This document shows positions 10,937-24,185 of a stretch of DNA of 64,000 nt, one piece after another (within the stretch, counting starts at the first letter, position 1; every line of letters begins with the position of its first letter). The notes under the pieces were generated by a model. It worked only from the letters and a program-made list of their open reading frames with translations. It did no database searches and was not told the origin of the DNA. The stretch covers positions 7,661,501 to 7,725,500 of the forward strand of contig JAYKKI010000090.1 in assembly GCA_039881145.1 (NCBI GenBank). Reading direction: 5' to 3'. Source of the stretch: Druceiella hillmani (lineage: Eukaryota > Arthropoda > Insecta > Lepidoptera > Hepialidae). The position numbers and the translations under genes are program-made.

Positions 10937-11175
10937 TCACAATTTATTCAGACATAATCCCTTCCTTATTATTATTATAACTACTAGAGACTATCACAGT
11001 GATATTGGCTATTTTTACACTATAGCTATAGCACAAGGAGCGCCTTATGTTGGCTTATTAGTTAAAAAAAATCAACTTAAAAGCTAATTTAAGGATGACA
11101 ACAAGGATATTAAACCATTATAGGATATTTATCAGCTGAAAAATTGGTATTGGCTCTGATTGAATTAATTCATAG

Positions 11176-11182
<7 letters not shown>

Positions 11183-11247
<65 letters not shown>
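11183..11247. repeat. (TA)n microsatellite
   Basis: Pure TA dinucleotides. It also produces an Ile-Tyr repeat frame on the minus strand that is not a gene. Confidence 0.98.
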
Positions 11248-14200
11248 CCACGCATGCATATTTGTGTGTGTTATTATTTACAAACCGGTGAAGGACAAGT
11301 TGAAAATCGCATGGTAGAGTGTTCGTGTCACTGAAATGAAACGTATATTCATTACACATTAAATTAACACAAAACGAGTCACAAGGTCTCAAGACCTCAA
11401 TCAACCTTAGTATTAAGGATTTGCACCAGTAATAATTTTTCTTCTCATCAATTCTTTAATTTTATATTTAATTTAAATATTATACTTCGGTATGAAATAT
11501 TCACTTTGCGATTTTCAACTCGTTGTTAATCATTTTATAAATAAACAAAACATATAGACCCAACGCTTTAATCAACATCAATAATTATTTTTCTTTATCC
11601 ACAACTCCTTAAATTTTCATCTGATATAAATGTTATGTAAAGTGATTTATAATAAATATATGAAACAATTAAAATCCCACTTTCTGTTTTATTTTCGATA
11701 TTTCAATCATCACATATTAACTACAATTTTCAAAGATTTTTTTTTAATAATTTTTTATAGATTAATGAGGTCTGACAAGAAATTGTGAGTAATTTTTAAA
11801 ATTTTGTCGAATGGTTGTTTTTTTTTAATTTTCCATATTTAAGTGGATTTTAAATTAAATCAACTTCGTTCGTTATTCCCCCAACGAAGGGAAGGGGGGG
11901 GGGGTGTGTAAATATACTAGTAAATAAAATATTATACTTAATTTTCCCTTAATTATTTTGTTTCATATTGAGGACATTGTGTCGGCCTGATCGACTGACT
12001 CATCAAAATGTGGGAGTACGTCCGTGTTGTTAAGCGACTTGTCACTTTTTGAAATAGTTTTTAGAAGAAAACAATCGAATTCAAAATGAATTTAACCAAT
12101 AGGTGAGAAAGAATTCCAAAAAAAGGTATTATTTGCACAGTATATCATAAATAATAATTATAGCATCTGACCTCCTCTAACATTCCTGTAAACTCTAAGT
12201 CTTGTAATATGTATGAGTGAAAGAAACACTGATCTCCATAAGGCCGTAAACATCCTAAAAAAGTGGTTAGCACAATAATCTCGCAATATTTACAACATTG
12301 TTTATTTAAACTTATAGGAAATTCCTACTAATCTTTTCATGACTACTAATCTTTTAACGTCATTTCTAGTGCACGATCACCATATTTATGATGGTTATGT
12401 CTTGATTTCATTTTATTTTTGTGGTTTTATAAATAAATAATAAATAATTTATAAATAAAAAACAACTTACTATTAAATAATGACTTTGCTACGATCACTC
12501 TATTACATCAGCCCTATCCATAAAAATCCATTTACACTTCATTATTATCATCGTTAATTAATTCACTAGCTTGTGGTATTTAAGCACCAATCGATTCCTA
12601 CGTCTTGACGTGAATGTGTCTATTTTATATAATATAAACCCGTGAGTTGAATTGTGTATAAAAATATAAAAAAAAATTTAGACATCCGCCAACGAGGATC
12701 GTCTTGGAAAATATTTTAGGCCACGTAGAGTAATCGACACACTTCTCACATAAGTCTAATCTGAGAATTCGCAGGAAACTGAGAATATTTAATACTTTTA
12801 TATTGCGAAATAAAATAAAATGTAAGCGATCAATACTTTTATGTTGCAAAATAAAATGAGTTGCAAAAAGTTGACACTGTTATTGTGGACTAATTATGTG
12901 AGAATATCAGGATCTGTCATTTTATGGGAACAGTATTTTAAGAAACGGCAAAGAAAGAAAGAAATCTGAGATAATATCAAAAAAGTGCCACTAACCGTTA
13001 CCGATAAAAATGCGTAGATTCCGCTCAGTCTAGTACCAGTGCGGACATTAACAATCGTAATCCAACAGACATTGATGTGTGTTCTAGTAATGTGAATACA
13101 ATGGGAGAAGATCTGATCGTAACTACTGCTGTCTTCCTTTAAATTTTTTCCATTCATAAATTTATGCATGTTTATAATATGCGATCATATACTAGCATAG
13201 TCTGCCTATTCAAAATGCGAGTTTAAAGGACTATACATGAAACATGAAGAGAAAATCGATCATTTTCAAAATTATATTTCTGCCGAATCTTCTACGAATT
13301 TTCATAAGATTTTTATGAGTTAGTTTCATGGATAAATATATATATGTAGGATCCACCACTCAAGAAAATATTGAATGTATTTAATATTTTCTGCACATCG
13401 ATACAAAAATATGCACACTTTGAACATGCAAGCGCCAAAAAAAATATTTGAACCGATTTCAAAATAAGAAAAACCTTACAATTCGCCTCTTATGTATTTT
13501 TTTTAAAGTGTATATAGTCGTAACTTTTTGATCGACCCTCATTGACTATTGTATGTTGATGAGATTTTTAGAATCGATACTAAGTAGGAAATAGCACTCT
13601 GGGTGTGGATGTACATTTACGTGAGATAGAGAAAGACGTGTCGACTTGGCATCGACTCCGAAAATTTGTAACAGTTGCGATATTTTATAAACTTATTAAT
13701 GAAAATATAATTATACTCCTTTCTGTTCCTTTATACTAAAGTTCAAGTTTCTTTCTGGTTTTACACCCGAAGAAGGCCCGGAGACCTATGTGTTTCATTT
13801 TTCATGTATCAATTTGTACTTAAAAAGTGCCTTGAGTAGAAATCAAATCAAATAAAATGGTACATTTTAATGAAATAATGTACTGATAAAAATAAATGTG
13901 GTAAATGTATTTAACTTATATTAATATAAATTTCTCCATGAGAAAATGGTTCAGTTAATTTCCTAAATCTATATAGGAGTGCACTAATTGTCAGCCAGTC
14001 ACCAATAATTAGCCTGTCACACTAGTAAGCCAGTAGAAACCACTAGTAGACAATTTCAAATGAAATTTGAATTAATAAGTTCATCCCAAATTTTTCGCCC
14101 ATGGCAGTTTATTGGTCGTGTTAGTAGCTTGAACGTTTAATCACAATTAAGGGTTAGTGATAACCATAGCCTTTAAAAGGATTTCTGTCGAATTATTACT

Positions 14201-14660
14201 CGTTTATTTTCTTTAGGATGGTCAGGAGACTTCTTTATGTTTTAATTACAAAATGTTACTTCATTTTGATAGAAAGAAATATTACAAATTGAAATAAAGA
14301 AAATATATTATTATCAAAATATATTATATATTATTTGGTTCATTTTTAATGGTTAACTATTATTAAATAATATCCATATTTTTTCCGTAAATCATTTACA
14401 TTTATTTTTCTAACAAAATTATATACTCTAACATTTAAATACTGAAGTTGTAAATATTTGAGAAACTTTCAAATTACCAGCGACAGAAGTCATAGAAATG
14501 AATGAAGAAGAAATACTCATAAAATCCACACTGAAAATATGTTGCTTATTACTGGCGCGCTTTTTTGAACCTAAATTCCTTGAAAAAGCAGTTTTTTTCC
14601 ATATATACTAAAGATAATATATTTGAAGGTTTTTTGAAGTCACGAAATAATTTAGAAAAG
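11248..14660. other. AT-rich non-coding DNA
   Basis: No supported gene. Small items are a run of 11 G at 11894-11904 and a decayed hammerhead-like string near 13766-13792 that I did not accept. Minus-strand frames of 74 and 91 codons at 12625-13169 lack any recognisable domain. Confidence 0.5.
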
Positions 14661-14689
14661 ATTTCGCCTGAGATGACTTCCGCCTAGAT

Positions 14690-14803
14690 ATTGTAATACA
14701 AAGAAACCTAGGTCGTGGTAAAGAAATTAAAGAAAGTAGAAATAATACTACATCACGTAGTTTCATTTAATTGTGAATAATGAATTTCTACAAAATTAAC
14801 GAT
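14690..14803 (+). mobile_element. hammerhead-type repeat, copy 2
   Basis: From GAAACC at 14703 to AAAATTAAC at 14800 this is identical to 4145-4242 except for one C/T difference (GAACAA against GAATAA). The 5' core is damaged: CTAGATATTGTAATACAAA replaces CTGAAGA with its stem-loop, so this copy should not self-cleave. The near identity of the rest points to recent spread or gene conversion. Confidence 0.85.
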
Positions 14804-15531
14804 GAATATATTCAATATTTAAACTTTCTTAGTAATCTTTTTCAACTTATGTACACCAAATTTCTCTTATATACCGTAATTTTCTAGCAAAGACTTACGA
14901 CGTTACGACGTCATTATTAAGCAAGATTATGTAAGGGCCTTAGCGAGTGGAAAATATTTATGTACACCTGCGAAACCGGGGGTGGGTCGCTATTTCAAAA
15001 TAATTGTCAACATAAAGGTACCATTTTCTCTTCTATCTCTCTAAAATTATATTTTAATCAACAGCGTTGTTGATGAAAGATTCTGCGAAGAATTTAAAAT
15101 GGTATATCTAAATATATGGACATTGTTATGGAAGTCGACTTATAGCTACCGGTATATTTTAATTCTTTTTGTAAACAAATTACTTTTTCTTAAGACCTGT
15201 GTTCAAATTAAGGGAAAGAAAAACTGCAAAGTACTTTGTTACGTGTGGGCGCCCCTCCCTGCCCACTAATTACAAAATCTCATCACGGCCGTAATTTACT
15301 GTGCTTTATGGAATATTTAGCCAGTTGTGGGGAGTTTTTAAAAAACATTTAATTGCTAATACCGTAAAAAGTAATGGTTAAATTCGCATGGAAATTTTTT
15401 ATATTTTTCTTATGGATAATTTTTGGATTAAGGGAAATGATTTCCGTTTAAGTTTGGATATAAATCAGAATATTCTCAGATTTATAATTATTCTGCGCGA
15501 CATTGATGAAATTGAAAATGATTTAGGTTAA
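14804..15531. other. non-coding, with one repeat shared with 22.7 kb
   Basis: At about 15245-15315 a roughly 70-bp stretch containing GCGCCC, ACTAATTACAAAA, CTCAT and GCTTTATGGAA matches a stretch at about 22707-22775. No gene is seen. Confidence 0.5.
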
Positions 15532-15586
15532 TCTGGCCTTACTCTGTAAAAGTTATTAATGAAAACTTTTACAGAGAAAGGCCAGA
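15532..15586. repeat. short hairpin, 23-bp arms
   Basis: Arms 15532-15554 and 15564-15586 are reverse complements with a single A/A mismatch, around a 9-base loop. The stem is unusually good for chance in this sequence. Could be a small RNA precursor, or the centre of a miniature inverted-repeat element. Confidence 0.85.
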
Positions 15587-18500
15587 ATTTAGGACACTTA
15601 TATCTAGTTCAATATCTTTAAATATAATTAATCACAGAATTTTGTTTTAAAAAAAATTACAGAGTATTTAGTAATACAGAGATTATCACTTAATATTTTA
15701 GCACGTGAAAAGTAATGGTAAATAAAATTATAGAAAAGACATTAAAATTTTAGGCGCAGGGAAAGTTAGTTTCTATGTATTTTACTTTAAATATTAGACG
15801 AATTTGGCGGGTTGACGTAACCGCAAACCACGTGAATTTGGCAAATTACTTAGAATATTGAATGTTGTTCAGGGTCATGTTCGACAGAATGTTGTACAAA
15901 ATGACGGGATCAAGAAGTTCATACGAATTTTAATCTTACAATTAAAGGAAATGTTAATCTTTGGAATCATTTTAATTATTTGGAAATATGACCTGCTACT
16001 TATTAACCGATTTTCGCTATAACACATGTCATCTGAACTTTAGCACATCTTTAGAAATTATGTTTAATCTAATTAATAAAATAATATAATACAATGTAAA
16101 CTGGGAAAAGCTTGCAATGCAAAGTTTAAAAATTTATAGTCCGTTATATATCCCTAACCCATTCCCTCTTTGCAACCCAGAAGAGATATTGCTATTATAT
16201 TTATCTTTCAACCTTTATATTGCATCGTGTTAGTGAAAAATCTATTTTTTCTTTTAATATAACTATAGATTTCTTCAATCATTTATCGTCTGAAAATATT
16301 TCGTTGGAACAAAAGAAAAAAAATTGACAAGTGCTTCATATGAACACCGTCATCGTACAAAAGACTCATCGTATCCGCAATCTAATGTGCTCTGTGGAAT
16401 GTATCCTTATCATGTGGATATCTTGCTAAACATATAAATATATATAAATAGTTTTTCAGTAAAACAGTGGAACAAAATGATAGTAAATTCAAACGATATT
16501 TTTAATGCAACTGCATTAAAATATAATAGTCAAGAGATCAGGGAATGTGTCTATAAGGGTTCAAATTGTTTCGCTTACTTCTTATTTTGCTCACAACATT
16601 TTCCGGTTAATAATATTATATTCTTAAAACAATAAAATATTGTACTTTAAGAGAATTTGTAAAAATTTCAATTATTATGTAAATTAGATAAACGAATAGA
16701 ATACAAATGCTTGAAATATTTGTGGTTACTTCTCCATTTACTACATATGGCTGACAATTTGTTGAGTACAAAAATAATTACAGAGTCGACCGCTAGTTTT
16801 TGATTTTTGATCTTTTACACGATTATTTTAAAAAATTATTTGTCGTAAGTTTTATCGAATCTTAACTTACACTTGTATTCACGATTTTACCCTTTTATAA
16901 TAATAATTTAATATTGAATTAATAAATAAAGAGTGAGGGTTTCGAAAATTACAGCTACACCCTTGTTGATTTTAAGTAATTATAAGTGACTTATGCATCA
17001 CAATAATCGACAAACAATGTCCATATATTTGATAATCAATGGATGGCATCAAAATAGGCACACTTAGGTTTTGAATTGAACAATTCGTCCAGTACAAAGG
17101 TCGAACGGCGCCAAGTCCGAATAAGGAGATTGTGGAATCATTTCATATTTCAACTTTTACAAAATTTAATTGAGTGTTTCTTGCAATGTACGGATGGGCA
17201 ATTTAACGCCGAAAGAAAACTTTTTCAGTTTTTAGTCGTTTCCGAAAGTCTTTATATCAAAATGACCGATCTGTTAGCGCTTTTTTACCCTTAACGTGTA
17301 ATTACCGCTCCAAAATTGGTTCAATGGTCAGAATATATATGGAATTGAAGAACACTCCGCGCTGTTTACGCATGCTAAACGACAGAACATTTTTGGAGTT
17401 CCCCAAAAAGTCTAGAATTTTATTTGAAAACGCTCTTTACCTATTGGTCGACGTAATTATCTCAATAATCATAATACATGGTTGGCCAGTAAAGCTTAAC
17501 ATAGATTTATTCATAGGCTTTTGACGTTTTATACATGAAATTATAAAAAATGAGTGGTTTATGCTTTATAAGCAGATTTCTAGGAATAAATAGATAGAAC
17601 GTTTCGTAATATGCGCTCCTTATAAAACCGAAAATGATTTGATAAACGTTTTGATGTGACAATGGGAATTCATGGTTTGTTTCTTTACTTTGAGGATTTA
17701 TATTAACTTTTTAAAATATAATGACAAGTAACCAATGAAAAAATAAAACAAAAGTTCATACAAGCTTTACTCTGTGAAAAATTTCATTAAAAATTATTCC
17801 ACGCGTGTCGCACTAATTATTTTGTTTTAAAGAATGGCGTTGGAACAATTTTTGACGCATATTCTGGTACGCATTTGATCAGTATTTAGTATTAGATTTA
17901 CCTTGAGAATAATCCAGTTTATATTGATAATTTCACTTCTGTCACTTTAATTATATTTAACGCAACATATAACAATTTTGGAATACTCAATTATAGCCTA
18001 TATTACTCAGTTACTGTTGACACAAATCAAAGTATACTTTACGTGTGAAAATAGAGTTAGCGGACATATTATAATAGACATAATTTTATTTTACCTTAAA
18101 TTACCTTAAATTTGATACTCATTTCGACTTGGATTATTATTTGAGGCAACGTAACAGCTTGTGGGCGCCGTGTTGGATTTTTCCATACAGACTATATCAC
18201 ATTTAATATTATTTTATAAAGGAGGAATGTGCTGATACTTCATTTGTCAAAATCGCTCCAGCAGCGCGCTTTCTAGGATAGACGTCTATATCTTCATAAC
18301 CATTTACGTATAGTAAGCTAAGATCGAAATCGGTTCTTTTCCATATCGCTATAATCAGATGATATATAAAGTTCTTTGTTTAATCGTAATTTTTATTTGA
18401 CGTTTTATTGCTCTGAGCAGTATTTTTACAGTACTGTTAAACAGTGAGATTAGGATTATCATAAAATGTTTAGGTATTACCTTATTATATATTAACTTTT

Positions 18501-19094
18501 ATTTTAATTCAAATGATTTTTTCCTCACAAGGAAAAACGAAACTCTTATAAGATTACTCAATTGTTTGTGTTTCCTTCTGTTACGGCAGTTTTTCTTAGA
18601 AATCGCTCAATATAGAAACTTAACATCTGGCATAATGATAGATCATATTAACACTTTCAAATACTTATTTGGTGATTGTAGAGGAGATAAATCAAGTATT
18701 TAAATAAAAATAGTTTTATATATCATCATATAAGAAATAATTTCAAATAGTACTTTTAATGACCTGAACAATTTAAGAATTTTTCGTAATTGCCTATCCC
18801 CACATTAAATTGCATAGATATATTCACCAAAATTAAAAAAAAACAGTATTGCCTGTTTCTTATTTCCTAAACTACTAAAATAAACATTTGACTAGAATAT
18901 AATAGAAAAACTTAGCCTTTATTTGAGAAATTTACGGTACTTTTAATCCATCAAAAAATATCTAGCCAATATATTAATAGGGTGAAATTTGTTATTAACC
19001 TTTATAAAAATTCCGCATCAAAAATTCTAGAGATAAGTATTTGATTAGTCTCTAATTAAAATTGTTTTATTTAACCTGCTTCAACAATTTAAAG
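15587..19094. other. AT-rich non-coding DNA
   Basis: No supported gene. The stretch 17060-17530 is slightly more mixed and gives 72- and 66-codon plus-strand frames without recognisable domains. A second mixed patch is near 18140-18300. Confidence 0.5.
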
Positions 19095-19104
19095 ATATAT
19101 ATTC

Positions 19105-19139
<35 letters not shown>

Positions 19140-19144
19140 TTCAT

Positions 19145-19197
<53 letters not shown>
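19095..19197. repeat. (TA)n microsatellite, interrupted
   Basis: Two TA tracts separated by TTCATTATG-like sequence near 19140. Confidence 0.97.
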
Positions 19198-21018
19198 CTA
19201 CAGATCTTTACACGCGTTCCCACTCATTTGGCCAATTTTTATAACTTTTTGCATAGAATGTGAAGGTTATGGATAAATGTAAGTTAACTATTAAAAATAT
19301 TGAAAAAAAATACGCTTCCATAAGACGTATTTTATCCTGTAAATTTGTAGAAACTTTTATCTGTAGAACAATTATTATTTAAATTATAAAATATACTTGT
19401 TTTCAATGAGCAGCCTCGAACTGATTCCGGAAACATCTTCAATTAAAAAACTGTCAGGCTCTGCAATAAATGAAAATACACATAAAATTAAATGTTAACA
19501 AATAATTGAGGTGTTTACTCTTCTGCTGCCGAAGAATTAATGTACATATAAAGGAAAAAATTTCTAATTTACGATAACGTTTTAATATTTGGAAAATTTT
19601 CAAAGCTAATATTAAAATGTACAAAATGTTTACTTTTTAGATAAGAAGCAAGCGAAATTAATTAATTTCGGTCTCTGTAAAGACTCTCCCTGGTCCCTTC
19701 TTAACGATATTATACTACAGATACAGCAAAAATGTTGTAAAAATTTACATTAACCTAAATACATAGTAAATAGTATAGTAAATAGTTTTATTGAAAAATT
19801 AAGTGAACATTTAACAAAAACAGAACATTTCACAAAGCATGGAAAATTAATTACGTGACGAGTTTTGTAAGCAACAGAAAAGTCTTTACGGCTATTTTTT
19901 TTTAATAAAGTATTTCAAAATTATTCAATCTTTTAATATATACAATGATAAGTATACGTTTATGAAAATTTGTTGATTCCTTTCGCATATTGGAGAACAT
20001 GTATAGGTATGAGGCGCATTCGGATATATAAAAGGACCAAATAACAAAGTGAAGTGAACATGAAACTCTTAAAACATAAACGACGTGCCTGTCTGTGCAT
20101 TTGTAGCAGGCATTTTTCTCCGGAAACCGTCTGACGCAAAAAGTTGAAATTTGAAACAACAATGAAACAGATTAAGCAAACATTAAAAATAACTTATGCG
20201 AAGTTTTCGGGGTAAACACACACACAGTGCGAAGCACAGTGCAAAGTATCGTTTGAAAGAGAATTAATACATAGTGCAAGGTATCGTTTAAAAAATTCAT
20301 AATTGTACCATCTTTAGAAGTATACTGAAAAGTACCCAATAAATACGTTCCCACTCTTACATACGAATTGAACTAACGTATAATTATAGAAAAATAGGGT
20401 TTTTAGAAGTCCACATAAAGATTGTGGGAAACATATAATCATGTTTTTTTATGATTGTAGTTTTCCTGCGACCTTTGGCGTAGAAATTGTTGAAAGAGCG
20501 TAATCTTTATTTTTGAGCTGTTCACAATAATATATACATATGATCTCTGATTAATTATATTTTGTATTATAACTGTAAAACGTTTATGTATTGCATTAGT
20601 CAGTACATATTTGCGATGACTCATGACAAGGAAGTAAGTTTGCTTCAAACGAGATATGAAAACTTCCACGCTCGAATAAAACTTGCCAGTTTTTTTATGT
20701 CGAGTTTGAAATGAGAACAAAAATGTAAAAAAATTTAATATTGCCTAAAAGATAATAACAATTTCGTGGAAATATTTTTTTTGAATTAAGCTTTCAGTCA
20801 AATTTATCCATAATTTATTATTTATTTTAAGATATTGCATTGCTAATTACGTGACTGAATTTTTTGTACATATGTGGTTACAAAAAATGTTTTACGTAAA
20901 CGTTTGAGTACCGTTTCTAGACAAACATTTTCTAGACCCAAAGACAGTATTTAATATTATTTGTTTATTTATGACATGAATTAAATTGTGGAAAAGTCAT
21001 AAATAAAATATTTTTATC
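19198..21018. other. AT-rich non-coding DNA
   Basis: No supported gene. A small direct duplication of GTGCAA.GTATCGTTT occurs near 20240 and 20275. Confidence 0.5.
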
Positions 21019-21077
21019 CATATATATATATATATATACATACATACATATATGTATAAATATATATATATATATAA

Positions 21078-21122
<45 letters not shown>
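21019..21122. repeat. (TA)n microsatellite, interrupted
   Basis: TA dinucleotides with ACATACATACA and AAATATATAAATA interruptions. Confidence 0.97.
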
Positions 21123-22564
<1,442 letters not shown>

Positions 22565-22570
22565 GTATAA

Positions 22571-23080
22571 AAATTAGAGAATAAAATTATTTTTTTTAAT
22601 AAACTGGAAAGGAAGCTTAAACATAAAATTCATCGTGCAACCAACCACTTAAACTAGATTAAACTTTTTATTTTATACTCTAGATCTGGACAAAACAAGA
22701 ATTTATAAGAGCGCCCTCATCGCTTACTAATTACAAAAAACTCATGTCTGTAATTCATAGGGCTTTATGGAACGTCTTGTTCTTAGCTAATTATATGTAA
22801 GTGTGCACCATAATATCACACATACAAAAGGCAACCTGGAAAAAATAACCGAAAACAAAAACATTCATAATTTGGAAATACTTCTTCGGTAGATTAATCT
22901 ATAAATACATTATTTCTAAAAGGTGTTTTTTGGTCGAGCGGCTCGATCTCTTTAACTACTGCACCCAAAAAAATAAAAAAAATACCCACTTAAAGCTTAT
23001 GTTTTCTACTTTGGGCGAAAAATATAAAAAAATTCGAAAAAAATCTTTTTGTTATTAAAAAAATTAATTTTTATAACAAT
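22571..23080. other. non-coding, with the partner of the 15.24-kb repeat
   Basis: The stretch at about 22707-22775 matches 15245-15315. No gene is seen. Confidence 0.5.
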
Positions 23081-23085
23081 TGTCA

Positions 23086-23189
23086 TGACCGCCATCTGTG
23101 GGCGACACATCAAATATCTTAGCCAAATTGTATACTTGGAACACGCTAGATGGCGATATAGTGCGAAGACTTCGCACGGGTCAGCTAGT
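23086..23189 (+). mobile_element. possible Helitron 3' terminus
   Basis: A perfect 8-bp hairpin (GTGCGAAG-A-CTTCGCAC, 23161-23177) is followed after seven bases by CTAGT (23185-23189). A GC-rich hairpin just before CTRRT is the classic Helitron 3' end. An outer inverted pair, CGCCATCT (23090-23097) and AGATGGCG (23148-23155), may be part of the same element. The base after CTAGT is C rather than the expected T, and no 5' TC end was found. Confidence 0.5.
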
Positions 23190-23228
23190 CTAGTCAATAA
23201 TAAGTTATTATATTTTCTTGTAAATTTT

Positions 23229-23305
23229 GATGATATTCCCACCCGCTTTGATCTAAATACGAGATAATCGATGATATTCCCACCCGCTTTGATCTAAATA
23301 CGAGA
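23229..23305 (+). repeat. 41-bp tandem duplication
   Basis: The 36 bases from 23229 recur exactly from 23270. The identity marks a recent local duplication. Confidence 0.95.
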
Positions 23306-23710
23306 AGAATCTAAATATGATCTAAATAGGTACCTATTTTGAGTTATTTATTTTTTTTACTTTTTAGTACCTACTTTTCAAAAGTCCGTTTTTTGAAGGA
23401 CCTTTTATTTCAGAATTTTCACTGATTAATAATATAAATAATTACACTATAACTAATTTTCAACTCTTTTCTTTCTCAAAATATTGTGTAATTATTAAAA
23501 GTCACGGGCAAAAGATATTTACATAGGTAATTTTCTGTTTGTCCAAAATTAGTTGTCAACAACATATAGAAACGAATCGACAGTAGCAGCCGCCAATGGT
23601 TAGTTGTTAGCTGTTTAGGAGTTCCGTTTTCCAAATCCGAAGCGCAACATCACATTTTGCAAAGTAATAAATAAAGTAACAACTAAACAAACAGTCGCAA
23701 ATATATTGAA
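23306..23710. other. non-coding, nothing recognised
   Basis: May belong to the element whose tandem units follow, but I see no boundary. Confidence 0.4.
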
Positions 23711-24185
23711 TCACGATTGATTTTCTACCATCCGTTAAGAAGTTGCAGAATTCATCATCAGACTCTGACCTGGTCGATGGTGCAATTATTTTGGTGCAAG
23801 TAAAAGCTACCAGTGAAAATTATCTTGAATTATATCTGACTTAATTTTATCCGATAAGGAGTTCAGTTCTTCATCTCCAGAACTCATCATCAAGCTATGA
23901 CCTGGTCGGCAGTATAGTTATTTTGTAAATTAACAGCTCTAAGCAGAAAATATTTTTAATCGTGCTTGATTTATTAACATCCGGTAAGGAGTTTCATTGT
24001 TCAGTCCATAACTTATCATCAAACCGTCATCACAACATATCATCACCATATTTATATTAGACTACCCCTAAAGTATCATCTTTCAAATAAAAAAAGAATC
24101 ATCCTAATCGGCCTACTCGGTAAAAAGTTATCGCTTGTGACGAATTGAGAACCTCCTACTTGTTTGAAGTCGGTTAATAAATAAT
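23711..24185 (+). mobile_element. element tail: three diverged ~125-bp units and a terminal GAAGTCGGTTAA
   Basis: The landmark ATCCG.TAAG occurs at 23730, 23849 and 23979, each followed by CATCATCA-like and GACCTGGTCG-like sequence. The stretch ends with GAACCTCCTACTTGTTTGAA then GTCGGTTAA. A very similar terminal sequence is common in lepidopteran repeats in my memory. No coding part is present. Element class not assigned. Confidence 0.6.

Noticed and set aside
12625..13169. Adjacent minus-strand frames of 74 and 91 codons
   Set aside because: Out of frame with each other, no domain, no intron signals linking them.
13762..13800. Hammerhead-like string (ACACCCGAAGAAGGCCCGGA then GACCTATGTGT)
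   Set aside because: Flanks pair (ACAC/GTGT), but CTGA reads CCGA and GAAA reads GGAGAC, so the conserved core is not present.
19062..19244. Ile/Tyr repeat frames over (TA)n tracts (also at 11.2, 22.1 and 55.0 kb)
   Set aside because: Direct translation of TA dinucleotides.
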